DNA of 49,200 bases from JAKQHY01 sp034429475 (GTDB taxonomy: Bacteria > Chloroflexota > Anaerolineae > B4-G1 > SLSP01): the NCBI GenBank assembly GCA_034429475.1, contig DAOUGD010000087.1:1-49200 (forward strand), read 5' to 3'. Below the pieces are notes generated by a model. It saw only the letters and a list, made by a program, of their open reading frames with translations. It had not been told where the DNA came from and searched no databases. Within the stretch, counting starts at the first letter, position 1, and every line of letters begins with the position of its first letter. Position numbers and translations under genes: made by a program. Below are positions 23,537 to 32,356 of the stretch, piece after piece.

Positions 23537-24931
23537 ATGACGCATTTACAAGCCCACCATAAAGTTCACATCATCGGCATTGGCGGCGCGGGGATGTCGG
23601 CCATTGCACGGGTGCTGCGAGGACGCGGCTTCCAGGTACAGGGAACGGATCGACGCGCGTCGCCGTTGACGAATGACCTGCAAGCCGAAGGGATTACCGT
23701 GATCATCGGCCACGCGGCAGAGAGCTTAGGCAACGCCGATCTGGTGCTGGCCTCATCCGCCGTGCCGGACGACAACGTGGAGATACAAGCAGCGCAGCAG
23801 CGCGGCATCCCCGTGATGCGCCGCCCGGACTTCCTCGGCGAATTGACGGAAGGTTACGACCTCATTGCCATTGCCGGGGCGCATGGCAAGACGACGGTGA
23901 CGGGGATGACGGCGCTGACGTTGTTGGAGGCCGGGCTTGATCCCACCTTCATCATCGGCGGTGTCGTGGCGGGCCTGGGAACCAACGCCCACGTAGGCCA
24001 GGGCAAGCACTTTATCATTGAGGCAGACGAATATCGTAGCACCTTTTTGGCGCTCAAACCCCGGATCGCCGTCATCACCAACATCGAATACGATCACCCA
24101 GACTCGTTCAAGAGCCTGCGCTACTTGCGCCTGGCGTTTGGGGATTTCGTAGACAACATCCGCCCCGGCGGCATCCTGGTGGCGTGCAACGACGACAAGA
24201 TCGCGCACGCGGTCGGCGCCTCGTTTCACGCCAACGGCGGCCATCTGGCGCTCTACGGTATCCACAAGGGCGTAGGGCTGGCCTGGCAAGCTACCGGGCT
24301 GCAACCCAACGAGTTCGGCGGCATAACCTTCCTGGCAATGCACGACGAAGTCCCGATGGGCCTGGTGCGGCTGCGGGTGCCGGGCGCGTTCAACGTACTC
24401 AACGCGCTGGCGACGCTTACCGTCACGTCGGCGCTGGGGCTGGATTGGGTCTACGCGCGGTTGGCCCTGGAAAAATTTGAGGGGACGGCGCGGCGCTTCG
24501 AGGTGTTGGGGGATGTGGGCGGCGTCGTGGTGGTGGACGATTACGCGCACCATCCCACGCAGATTGCCGCCGTGATCGCCGCTGCTGCGCAGCGCTATCC
24601 CGACCGCCGCATCGTCGTCGCGTGGGAGCCGCACACGTTCAGCCGCATCCGCGCCTTGCACGCCGATTTTATGGCGGCGTTTGCCGAGGCGGACGAGGTC
24701 ATCGTGCTGCCTATTTACGCGGCGCGCGAGGAGGACGACGGCAGACTCACGGCGCACACCCTGGCAGCGGAAATCGCGCACCCGGAGGTTACGGCGACGG
24801 CGTCGCTGGATGAAGCGGTGCAGGTATTGACAGAACACGTCCAACCCGGCGACGTGGTGTTGTTGCTGGGCGCGGGGGATGAATACGTGGTGGGGCAGCG
24901 ACTGGTGAAGGAGTTAGGGGTTGCGAGTTAG
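23537..24931 (+). CDS. murC: UDP-MurNAc:L-Ala ligase MurC
   Basis: A 464-residue Mur ligase. Motifs: HIIGIGGAGMSAIARVLRGRG, ATP loop AGAHGKTTVTG, IEADEYRSTF, ITNIEYDHPD, DDYAHHPTQI and VAWEPHTFSR. The start ATG follows GGGGAGAGGA. A short repeat (CAACGGATTGAACAGATTGTAACGG near 23494) occupies the 63-bp gap after the CvpA-like gene. The C-terminal codons run into GGAGTTAGG-like heptads that continue to 24948. Confidence 0.95.
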   Translation: MTHLQAHHKVHIIGIGGAGMSAIARVLRGRGFQVQGTDRRASPLTNDLQAEGITVIIGHAAESLGNADLVLASSAVPDDNVEIQAAQQRGIPVMRRPDFLGELTEGYDLIAIAGAHGKTTVTGMTALTLLEAGLDPTFIIGGVVAGLGTNAHVGQGKHFIIEADEYRSTFLALKPRIAVITNIEYDHPDSFKSLRYLRLAFGDFVDNIRPGGILVACNDDKIAHAVGASFHANGGHLALYGIHKGVGLAWQATGLQPNEFGGITFLAMHDEVPMGLVRLRVPGAFNVLNALATLTVTSALGLDWVYARLALEKFEGTARRFEVLGDVGGVVVVDDYAHHPTQIAAVIAAAAQRYPDRRIVVAWEPHTFSRIRALHADFMAAFAEADEVIVLPIYAAREEDDGRLTAHTLAAEIAHPEVTATASLDEAVQVLTEHVQPGDVVLLLGAGDEYVVGQRLVKELGVAS

Positions 24932-24951
24932 GAGTGAGGAGGAGAGACAGT

Positions 24952-25116
24952 ATGTCACGGTTGAGTGGGTTGGAACAGCAATTTAACACGGTGCGCAAGC
25001 GCAAGAGGAGTCGCTATCGGCTCTACGAGTCCGAAGTGCTGTCGGTCAAGCTGGAACAAATCGAGGAGACGCCCGAAAAACCGAAGCGGCAGCCCAAGCC
25101 GAAGTCGGAAAAGTGA
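24952..25116 (+). CDS. Small basic protein of 54 residues between murC and murB
   Basis: A short gene with a strong ribosome site (GAGGAGGAGA, about 6 nt upstream) that overlaps the murB GTG start by 4 bp (GTGA), so it sits within the cell-wall operon. The product starts MSRLSGLEQQFNTVRKRKRS and ends in a Lys/Pro/Glu-rich tail (ETPEKPKRQPKPKSEK). It is soluble and mostly charged, with no motif I recognise. The ribosome site and overlap make it likely real. Function unknown. Confidence 0.6.
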   Translation: MSRLSGLEQQFNTVRKRKRSRYRLYESEVLSVKLEQIEETPEKPKRQPKPKSEK

Positions 25117-26075
25117 GCGACGGCTTGCGCGTTGACCTGGAAACGCTGGGGCAAGCGCTCACAGCGACGCCGGACTTGCGTGTGGCGTTCGACGCGCCTT
25201 TGTCCCGCCATTCGTGGGTGGGAATCGGCGGCCCGGCGGATCTGTTGGTCGTCGCGCGCAGTCGCACAGCGTTACTTGCGGCGATACAGGGAGCGCAGGC
25301 GGCCGGGATTCCGTGGCGCGTTTTCGGTAGTCTATCCAACGTACTGTTGCCCGATGCGGGGCTGCGGGGCGTCACGATTCTCAATCACGCGCGGGATGTG
25401 CGCTTCACGGAAGAGAACCAAGTCTACGCTGAATCCGGCGCGCTCATCATCAAAGCCGCACACGAAGCCGTGCAGCGCGGCCTGGGTGGGTTGACGTGGG
25501 CGGTGGGATTGCCCGGCACGGTCGGGGGTGCGGCGATCAACAACGCCGGGGCATTTGGCGGCGAGATCGCCGGCATTTTAACAAGAGCGGAAGTAGTAGG
25601 ACCGGATAGCGTGGTTCAAGAAGTCGGGCCGAACTGGTTCGAGTTCCAGTATCGCACCAGCCGGCTCAAGGGGGCGAGGCAAGGCTGGCTGGTGTTGACG
25701 GCGACGTTTCAACTCAACCCGCGCGATCCGGCGGGGTTAGCGGAGAAGGCCGCCGAGTACACCGCACGCCGCCAGCGCACGCAGCCGCCGGGCAAGACGC
25801 TCGGCTCGACGTTCAAAAATCCGCCGGGCGACTACGCCGGACGCCTGATCGAGGCCGCCGGACTGAAAGGCGTATGCCGGGGCGGATGCTGTATTTCGAC
25901 GCAGCACGCGAACTTTTTCATCAACGAGGGCGGCGGCACGGCTGCCGATTACGGCGCTCTCATCAGCCTGGTGCAGGCTGAAGTTCAGGCGCAGTTTGGG
26001 GTGACGCTGGAGCCGGAAATTGAGATTCTGGATTTTGGATCAGCGGAGCAGGGAATTCTTGAAACTCACGTTTAA
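25113..26075 (+). CDS. murB: UDP-N-acetylenolpyruvoylglucosamine reductase MurB
   Basis: A 320-residue FAD enzyme that reduces UDP-GlcNAc-enolpyruvate to UDP-MurNAc. Motifs: HSWVGIGGPADLLV, FGSLSNVLLPDAGLRG, LTWAVGLPGTVGGAAINNAG, the serine motif GSTFKNPPGDYAGRLIEAAG and HANFFIN. The GTG start at 25113 overlaps the stop of the 54-residue gene. Length and motifs are normal. Confidence 0.95.
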   Translation: MSDGLRVDLETLGQALTATPDLRVAFDAPLSRHSWVGIGGPADLLVVARSRTALLAAIQGAQAAGIPWRVFGSLSNVLLPDAGLRGVTILNHARDVRFTEENQVYAESGALIIKAAHEAVQRGLGGLTWAVGLPGTVGGAAINNAGAFGGEIAGILTRAEVVGPDSVVQEVGPNWFEFQYRTSRLKGARQGWLVLTATFQLNPRDPAGLAEKAAEYTARRQRTQPPGKTLGSTFKNPPGDYAGRLIEAAGLKGVCRGGCCISTQHANFFINEGGGTAADYGALISLVQAEVQAQFGVTLEPEIEILDFGSAEQGILETHV

Positions 26076-26109
26076 CGAAAACGAAATTATTTTAGAGGTA
26101 CATCCAATT

Positions 26110-27279
26110 ATGGTAGAGAAACGCAAAGTTGCCGTGTTATTCGGAGGACGGTCGGGGGAACACGAGGTCAGCATTATGTCGGCGCGATCGGTGATGCGTG
26201 CGCTGGACCCGGAAAAGTATGACGTGATCCCGGTCGGCATCACACGGCAGGGCGCGTGGATCATCGGCGCCGATCCGATGAAGGCGCTGGAAGATGAAGA
26301 CTTCACCGGCGTCCGCACGGCGGCCATTTTCGCCGATCCGTCGCGCAAGGGATTGTGGGCCGGGCCGGAAGAGGAGGAAGCGACCGGCAGCGCGCTGGTC
26401 GCCACGCAACCTGCTGAAACGCAGCTTGCGTCGCTGGCGGAGGTGGACGTGGTCTTCCCGGTTCTGCACGGCACTTTTGGCGAGGATGGAACGGTGCAGG
26501 GCTTATTGGAGTTGGCGGGCGTGCCGTATGTGGGCGGCGGCGTGCTCAATTCGGCGCTGGCGATGGACAAGATCGCATTCAAGGCGGTGGCGCAGGCGCA
26601 AGGATTGCCGGTGGCCGACTATATCTGGACGACGCGGCAGCTCTGGGCAAAAGACCCGGAGCCAATCATGGATGAAGTCGAAACCAAGCTAGGCTATCCA
26701 GTCTTCACTAAACCGGCGAACCTGGGGTCGAGCGTGGGCATCAGCAAATGCCGTACCCGCGCTGAACTGCGCGATGGGATCGCGGAAGCCGTGCGCTATG
26801 ACCGGCGTATCCTGATCGAATGGGCCGTACCGTCCGCGCGCGAAATCGAGGTCAGCGTGCTCGGCAACGAAGCGCCGCTGGCGTCCATCCCCGGCGAGAT
26901 CGTGCCGCGCCGCGAGTTTTACGACTACACGGCCAAGTATCTCGCGTCGGAAGAGGAAGAATCCGAGTTGCTCATTCCGGCGCCGCTGGACGAGGCATTG
27001 ACCCGCCAGATTCAAGACCTGGCCGTGCATGCTTACCGGGCGATTGACGGCGCGGGGATGGCGCGGGTGGACTTTCTGCTGAGCCGCGAAACGGGCGCGC
27101 TCTATTTGAACGAAATTAACACTATTCCGGGGTTCACGTCCATCAGCATGTACCCCAAACTGTGGGAAGCGTCGGGCGTGCCCTACGAGCGCCTGTTGGA
27201 TCAACTGGTGGAGCTGGCCGTGGAACGTTTCGAGGAAAACGCCGCGTCGGAGCACATCTTCCGCCCACGGAAGGAATGA
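26110..27279 (+). CDS. ddl: D-alanine-D-alanine ligase
   Basis: A 389-residue ATP-grasp enzyme. Motifs: AVLFGGRSGEHEVSIMSARS at the start, VFPVLHGTFGEDGTVQGLLE, PVFTKPANLGSSVGISK, EWAVPSAREIEVSVLG and LNEINTIPGFTSISMYPKLW. The ATG at 26110 is 34 bp past murB and begins the family's usual start. The frame upstream overlaps murB and is rejected. The product is joined by MurF. Confidence 0.95.
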   Translation: MVEKRKVAVLFGGRSGEHEVSIMSARSVMRALDPEKYDVIPVGITRQGAWIIGADPMKALEDEDFTGVRTAAIFADPSRKGLWAGPEEEEATGSALVATQPAETQLASLAEVDVVFPVLHGTFGEDGTVQGLLELAGVPYVGGGVLNSALAMDKIAFKAVAQAQGLPVADYIWTTRQLWAKDPEPIMDEVETKLGYPVFTKPANLGSSVGISKCRTRAELRDGIAEAVRYDRRILIEWAVPSAREIEVSVLGNEAPLASIPGEIVPRREFYDYTAKYLASEEEESELLIPAPLDEALTRQIQDLAVHAYRAIDGAGMARVDFLLSRETGALYLNEINTIPGFTSISMYPKLWEASGVPYERLLDQLVELAVERFEENAASEHIFRPRKE

Positions 27280-27366
27280 AGCTGGAAGCTCGAAACTAGA
27301 AGCTAGAAGCTAGAAACATGATCGAGCAACGAGTATCGAGCAACGAGTATCGAGTATTGAGTAACA
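27280..27366. repeat. Two direct heptad arrays between ddl and ftsQ
   Basis: AGAAGCT/AGCTAGA units (27280-27315) are followed by GAGCAAC/GAGTATC units with a 7-nt period (27322-27363). Unlike the other heptad regions, I see no complementary second arm. Confidence 0.7.
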
Positions 27367-27379
27367 AGGAGGGTCGGCG

Positions 27380-28174
27380 ATGAAACGGAAAAAGCTACGC
27401 ACTTATCACCGCACAGCCGCACTGTTAGGCGCCCAGCCTCACGTACGCTATGGGGCGGCGCCTCGTCGGGCGCTGCCGCGCGTGTCGTGGAAGGTGATTG
27501 TTCCGCTGACCCTGATCCTTGCTATTGGGCTGTGGCTGATCCTGGACGGGCGCTGGTATTTGATGGAGGGAAATCTACAAGTAAGCGGAACGGCTTCGAG
27601 CAGTCTGGCGAAGGAAGTAGCGCTGGCCTCGGATTTACTGGGGTGGCACGGCTTTTTATTGCGTCCGCAGGCCGCCAGCGCGCTCATTTTGGAAAAAGTG
27701 CCCGGCGTATTGACGGCGCAGGCCACCTGCCAGCGGTTCCCGGCGCATTGCGTGATCGAGGTCGAGGAACGTACCCCGCACCTGGTCTGGATCACCGGCG
27801 CGGGCGCCTATTGGGTGGATCGCAATGGAACGTTATTCGCTGCCCTCCAGGATCGCCCGGACCTGCCCACAGTGCGCGGGCCGCTGCCCGACGCGGCAGG
27901 CAACATCGTGCCGACCACCATCCTGCAAGGCATCGAAGCGCTGGCGACGTTGCCCATCTCCGCCACTGTGCTGGAATATCACCCCCAGCACGGCCTTATC
28001 TGGACCGATCCGGAAGGGCGGCGGGTTGCTTTTGGGGATGGGCCGGAGATGGCAGCGCGCTGGCAGATATATCAGACTTTGGTGGCGCACCTGGATGAAA
28101 GCGGGGTTTTCCCCTGGACGGTGGATGTGCGCTTCCCGGCAGGGCCAACCTATTCTCTTAATCGCTCCTGGTAA
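27380..28174 (+). CDS. ftsQ: FtsQ/DivIB-like division protein
   Basis: A 264-residue bitopic protein: basic cytoplasmic N-terminus (about 1-36), one transmembrane helix (about 37-56) and a periplasmic/extracellular part with a POTRA-like segment (about 60-130, LQVSGTASSSLAKEVALASD and EVEERTPHLVWI). A beta domain follows. Position between ddl and ftsA supports FtsQ. AAGGAGGG lies upstream of the ATG. Confidence 0.85.
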   Translation: MKRKKLRTYHRTAALLGAQPHVRYGAAPRRALPRVSWKVIVPLTLILAIGLWLILDGRWYLMEGNLQVSGTASSSLAKEVALASDLLGWHGFLLRPQAASALILEKVPGVLTAQATCQRFPAHCVIEVEERTPHLVWITGAGAYWVDRNGTLFAALQDRPDLPTVRGPLPDAAGNIVPTTILQGIEALATLPISATVLEYHPQHGLIWTDPEGRRVAFGDGPEMAARWQIYQTLVAHLDESGVFPWTVDVRFPAGPTYSLNRSW

Positions 28175-28186
28175 AGGGGGTATACA

Positions 28187-29410
28187 GTGGAACGTTCAGT
28201 CGTGGGCATTGATATTGGAAGTCACCGGATTCTGGTGCTGGTGGCGGAAATTAGCGAAACTGAAGGCGTCCGTATTGTGGGCGTAGGCAAGGTCCCGGCG
28301 CGAGGCATCAAAAAGGGCGTGGTTGTCAACGTGACGGAAGCCACCGCGGCCATCGCCGAAGCGGTGGAGCGCGCCGAGCAAAGCTCCGGCTATCAAATTG
28401 AACGCGCCTACGTCGGCATTGCCGGATCGCACATCTCGTCGCGCAACAGCCAGGGCGTGGTGGGCGTAGCGCGGCGCGACCGCGGCATCACCCCCGACGA
28501 CGTGGATCGGGTATTGGAGGCCGCCGGCGCCATCGTCCTGCCGCAGAACCAGGAACTCGTCCATATCCTGCCGCGCGTCTACACCGTGGATGGGCAGGAA
28601 GGCGTGCGCGATCCGTTAGGGATGCACGGCTTCCGCCTGGAAGTGGAGGCGCACGTGGTGATGGGATCAACCACGGCCGTCCAAAACCTGACCAAATGTA
28701 TCCAGGGCGCCGGGCTGGAAGTGAGTGAACTAGTGTTGACCAGTCTGGCGGCCAGCAGGGCCGTGCTATCGGAGACCGAAAAAGAGATGGGCGTGGTATT
28801 GGTGGACATCGGCGAAGGCTCGACCGACATCGCCATCTTCATCGAAGGCGCCGTGTGGCACACACGTTCGCTTTCGATGGGCGGCGAGTACATCACCAAC
28901 GACATCGCCATCGGCCTGCGGCTGCCGCAGGACATCGCCGAGAAGGTCAAATTGCAGCACGGGCACGCGCGGGCGTCCATGGTGGCGGAGGATGAACGTT
29001 TCACCATTTCGCCCTACGGCGAGAATAACCCGGTCGTCGTGCCGCGTTGGAAGCTGGCGCAGATCGTCCAGGCGCGCTGCGAAGAAATATTGGAGAACGT
29101 CCAACAAGAAATCAAACGCTCCGGTTACGATGGCCTGTTGCCGGCCGGATTGGTGTTGTGCGGCGGGACGGCGCAGCTCCCCGGGCTGCGCGAGCTGGCC
29201 CGCGATATGTTTGAACTGCCGGTGCAGGTGGGGGTGCCTAAGAACATCGTCGGGTTGACCGATCAGGTGACTGGGGCCGATGCGGCGGTCGCCGTGGGGT
29301 TGGTGCAATGGAAGCCGTTGTGGGAAGAAGGCGGGCGCGGCTGGCGGGTCGTCCATACGCCCTGGTGGAAGCGGCTGGTGCCGTGGTTGCGGACGTTGCT
29401 GCCGGGGTAA
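28187..29410 (+). CDS. ftsA: Cell division protein FtsA
   Basis: A 407-residue actin-fold protein that tethers FtsZ to the membrane. Motifs: VVGIDIGSHRILVLVAE (phosphate 1), a 1C-type segment with YVGIAGSHISSRNSQG, VVLVDIGEGSTDIAIF (phosphate 2) and LVLCGGTAQLPGLRELA (adenosine). The C-terminus WKRLVPWLRTLLPG is a plausible amphipathic membrane-targeting helix. GTG start at 28187, with AAAGGGGG about 7 nt upstream. Confidence 0.95.
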   Translation: MERSVVGIDIGSHRILVLVAEISETEGVRIVGVGKVPARGIKKGVVVNVTEATAAIAEAVERAEQSSGYQIERAYVGIAGSHISSRNSQGVVGVARRDRGITPDDVDRVLEAAGAIVLPQNQELVHILPRVYTVDGQEGVRDPLGMHGFRLEVEAHVVMGSTTAVQNLTKCIQGAGLEVSELVLTSLAASRAVLSETEKEMGVVLVDIGEGSTDIAIFIEGAVWHTRSLSMGGEYITNDIAIGLRLPQDIAEKVKLQHGHARASMVAEDERFTISPYGENNPVVVPRWKLAQIVQARCEEILENVQQEIKRSGYDGLLPAGLVLCGGTAQLPGLRELARDMFELPVQVGVPKNIVGLTDQVTGADAAVAVGLVQWKPLWEEGGRGWRVVHTPWWKRLVPWLRTLLPG

Positions 29411-29463
29411 TGAAACGTGAAAGGTAAAACGTGAGGCTGTCATTATAAAATCTTCACGTTTCA
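29411..29463. repeat. Inverted repeat TGAAACGTGAA / TTCACGTTTCA before ftsZ
   Basis: Perfect 11-bp arms at 29411-29421 and 29453-29463. A further GTAAAACGTGAG unit sits inside. The ends resemble the hairpin after fur (46948-46982). Confidence 0.7.
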
Positions 29464-29526
29464 CGTATCTGGAATAATTTTTCTAAGAAACGTAGTTTTA
29501 TACAGATTAGTGGGAAGAGGTGAGCG

Positions 29527-30678
29527 ATGGCAGAACAGGACATTATTTCTATGTTGCGCAGTCAATATGCAGGAGGTAAACGCATGGGTACAATCGGAGA
29601 GAATTTCGCGCAGATTCGGGTCGTTGGTGTTGGCGGGGGCGGCAGCAATGCCGTCAACCGGATGATTGCGGAGGGTCTACAAGGCGTAGACTTTATCACC
29701 GTGAACACCGACGCGCAGGCGTTAGTGCTGTGCCAGGCGCCGAAGCGGCTGCGCATTGGCGACACGGTGACGCGCGGCCTGGGCGCGGGCGGCCATCCCG
29801 AAGAAGGCCGCAAGGCCGCCGAGGAATCGCAGGATGAGATCCGCGACATGCTGCAAGGCTCGGACATGGTCTTCGTCACCGCCGGCATGGGCGGCGGGAC
29901 GGGCACCGGGGCGGCGCCGGTCATCGCGCGCATCGCCAAGGAAGAGCTGAAGGCGCTGACCATCGGTGTGGTGACGCGGCCCTTTACGTTTGAGGGAGCG
30001 CGCCGCTCGAAATCGGCCGCTGAAGGCATTGAGGCGCTCAAGCAGGTGGTGGACACGCTGATCGTGATCCCCAACGACCGGCTGCTGGAAATCACCGAGA
30101 AGCGTGTGAGCCTCACGGACGCCTTCCGCGTGGCCGACGACGTGCTGCGCCAGGGCATCCAGGGCATCACCGAAGTCATCACCGTGCCGGGGTTGATCAA
30201 CCTGGACTTCGCCGACGTGAAGGCGATCATGCAGGAAGGCGGCGCCGCGTTGATGGCCGTGGGGCACGCTGCCGGCGAAAATCGCGCGATTGAGGCTGCG
30301 CAGCAGGCCATTTCGAGCCGGCTGCTCGACATCACGATTGACGGCGCGCGCGGCATCCTCTTCAACATCACCGGCGGCGCCAACATGACGCTGTTCGAGG
30401 TCAACGAGGCAGCCTCCATCATCCGCGAGACGGCGCACCCCGACGTCAACCTCATCTTCGGCGCAGTCATTGACGAGCAAATGAACGACGAAGTGCGCAT
30501 CACCGTCATTGCCACCGGCTTCGACAGTGACGACATGCACGTTCAGCCCGCACAGGAACAACGCCAGCGCGTTCAAGCGCCGCGCCGCCCTGAGCATCAG
30601 GATATTTTCACCACAGGCATGGTAGACCGCGACAATATCGAAATCCCGGCCTTCCTGCGCCGCCGCGACAGTCGGTAA
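29527..30678 (+). CDS. ftsZ: Cell division protein FtsZ
   Basis: A 383-residue tubulin homologue. Motifs: VVGVGGGGSNAVNRMI, the tubulin signature GGGTGTG (122-128) and NLDFADVKAIM (T7 loop). The variable linker (about 340-362) is followed by the C-terminal peptide DNIEIPAFLRRR, which binds FtsA and other partners. The first ATG (29527) has AGAGGTGAGCG upstream. A second in-frame ATG (29584, residue 20) also has a perfect AGGAGGT 6 nt upstream, so two forms differing by 19 residues are possible. Confidence 0.97.
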   Translation: MAEQDIISMLRSQYAGGKRMGTIGENFAQIRVVGVGGGGSNAVNRMIAEGLQGVDFITVNTDAQALVLCQAPKRLRIGDTVTRGLGAGGHPEEGRKAAEESQDEIRDMLQGSDMVFVTAGMGGGTGTGAAPVIARIAKEELKALTIGVVTRPFTFEGARRSKSAAEGIEALKQVVDTLIVIPNDRLLEITEKRVSLTDAFRVADDVLRQGIQGITEVITVPGLINLDFADVKAIMQEGGAALMAVGHAAGENRAIEAAQQAISSRLLDITIDGARGILFNITGGANMTLFEVNEAASIIRETAHPDVNLIFGAVIDEQMNDEVRITVIATGFDSDDMHVQPAQEQRQRVQAPRRPEHQDIFTTGMVDRDNIEIPAFLRRRDSR

Positions 30679-30688
30679 AACCAGAACA

Positions 30689-30750
30689 TTTCACGCAAAG
30701 GCGCCAAGGCGCTAAGAGTTTGCGTTACGTCTTCGCGCCCTTGCGTGAAA
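30689..30750. repeat. Inverted repeat TTTCACGCAA / TTGCGTGAAA after ftsZ
   Basis: Ten-bp arms at 30689-30698 and 30741-30750, with GGCGCCAAGGCGC-like units inside. It could act as the 3' end hairpin of the dcw transcript, but no T run follows. Confidence 0.6.
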
Positions 30751-30833
30751 CAAAAAGCTCCTGCCCTATACTGTAGCCGGTTGCCAACCGCGCTACGGCG
30801 AATTTTTGCCTGAGCCACCTTTTGGAGAGAAGG

Positions 30834-32252
30834 ATGGACGCCCTCGAAACGGCGTTTGCTGAGTTTTTGCGGGACTACCCGGCGTTTGCGGATACGCAGG
30901 CCGTGGATGCACTGCGCCAGTCCGAGTATGGTCGGCTGGACGCGCGCGGCTGTGTGTACCTCGATTACACCGGCGGCGGGCTGTACGGCGACTCGCAATT
31001 GGCGGCGCACACGGCGCTGCTGCGGGACAACGTCTTCGGCAACCCGCACTCGTTCAATCCCACCTCGTGGGCGTCCACCGAGCAGGTGGAGCGGGCGCGG
31101 GAGGCCGTGCTGGAATTTTTCAACGCGCCGCCGGACGAGTACGAGGTGATCTTCACCGCCAACGCCAGCGGCGCGCTGAAGATCGTCGGGGAATCGTATC
31201 CTTTCGATGCCGGCTGCCAATACGTGCTGACTTTCGACAACCACAACTCCGTCAACGGCATCCGCGAATTCGCCCGCTGCCACGGGGCGCAGACGACGTA
31301 CATCCCTCTGGCGCTGCCCGATCTGCGCGTGGACGAAGCGCAACTGTTTGAACGCCTGTCGCTGGCGTGCCCCGGCAAACACAAGCTGTTCGCTTATCCC
31401 GCGCAATCCAACTTTTCGGGCGTGCAGCATCCGTTGACGTGGATTGCACAGGCGCAAGACTGGGGCTGGGACGTGCTGCTCGACGCGGCGGCCTTCGTCC
31501 CCACCAACCGCCTGGATTTGAGCCTGTGGAAACCGGATTTCGTGCCGCTGTCGTTCTACAAGATGTTCGGTTATCCGACGGGCGTGGGCTGCCTGATCGC
31601 CCGCCGCGCCGCTTTGAGTAAATTGCACAGGCCCTGGTTCGCGGGCGGGACGATCACGGTCGCCTCGGTGCAGGGGGACACGCACTATCTGGCGGAGGGC
31701 GCGCCCGCTTTTGAGGATGGCACGGTGAATTATCTCGCGTTGCCGGCGGTGGAGATCGGGCTGCGCTACCTGACAGACATCGGGATGGACGCCATCCACA
31801 CACGGGTGATGTGTCTGACGGGCTGGCTGCTGACGCAGTTGACCGCGCTGCGCCACACCAATGGCGCGTCGGTGGTACGGATTTACGGGCCGGTGGACAC
31901 CGAGCTGCGCGGCGGCACGGTAACGATGAATTTTTACGACCCACAGGGGCGCTTCTTCGACCACCAGTTGATCGAGGCGGAAGCCGGCGCGCTCAACATT
32001 TCCGTGCGCACCGGGTGTTTCTGCAATCCGGGCGGCGGCGAGACCGCGCTAGGGATTTCGCGCCCGGAGCTGGCGGCCTGCTTCAGGCAAGCGCCGCAGC
32101 GGCTGACATTCGACGACTTCCGCCGCTGCATTGACAACAAAAGCACCGGCGCCGTGCGCGTTTCGGTCGGTTTGGTCAGCAATTTTGCAGATATTTACCG
32201 CTTCGTGCAGTTTGCCTCACGCTTCGTGGATCGCATGGCGATCACGACGTAA
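30834..32252 (+). CDS. Class V aminotransferase, molybdenum-cofactor-sulfurase-like
   Basis: A 472-residue PLP enzyme resembling the N-terminal domain of Moco sulfurase (ABA3/MOCOS/HxB), which loads sulfide on Moco. The motifs are CVYLDYTGGGLYGDSQL, FGNPHSFNPTS, AYPAQSNFSGVQHPL, LLDAAAFVPTNRLDLS, the PLP lysine K243 in LSFYKMFGYPTG, and RTGCFCNPGGG with C395 and C397, the persulfide site. The C-terminal MOSC domain of the eukaryotic enzymes is absent. A cysteine-desulfurase role for the suf genes downstream is an alternative, but the motifs look MOCOS-like rather than SufS-like. ATG at 30834, with GGAGAGAAGG upstream. Confidence 0.8.
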   Translation: MDALETAFAEFLRDYPAFADTQAVDALRQSEYGRLDARGCVYLDYTGGGLYGDSQLAAHTALLRDNVFGNPHSFNPTSWASTEQVERAREAVLEFFNAPPDEYEVIFTANASGALKIVGESYPFDAGCQYVLTFDNHNSVNGIREFARCHGAQTTYIPLALPDLRVDEAQLFERLSLACPGKHKLFAYPAQSNFSGVQHPLTWIAQAQDWGWDVLLDAAAFVPTNRLDLSLWKPDFVPLSFYKMFGYPTGVGCLIARRAALSKLHRPWFAGGTITVASVQGDTHYLAEGAPAFEDGTVNYLALPAVEIGLRYLTDIGMDAIHTRVMCLTGWLLTQLTALRHTNGASVVRIYGPVDTELRGGTVTMNFYDPQGRFFDHQLIEAEAGALNISVRTGCFCNPGGGETALGISRPELAACFRQAPQRLTFDDFRRCIDNKSTGAVRVSVGLVSNFADIYRFVQFASRFVDRMAITT

Positions 32253-32270
32253 CCCCAGTCTTATTTTCCT

Positions 32271-32340
32271 GGACGCTGATTTTCGCAGATGCACGCAGAT
32301 TATTTAAAAAATCAGCGTTTATCAGCGTTCATCTGCGTCC
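32271..32340. repeat. Inverted repeat of 10-nt CGCAGAT units
   Basis: GGACGCTGATTTTCGCAGAT at 32271 faces ATCAGCGTTCATCTGCGTCC ending at 32340. Units recur every 10-11 nt. Same family as 45838-45912. Confidence 0.7.
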
Positions 32341-32356
32341 GATTGAGAGAAACCGT

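Noticed and set aside
30597..31964. Long minus-strand open frame opposite ftsZ end and the aminotransferase
   Set aside because: It crosses an intergenic repeat and mirrors two real genes.
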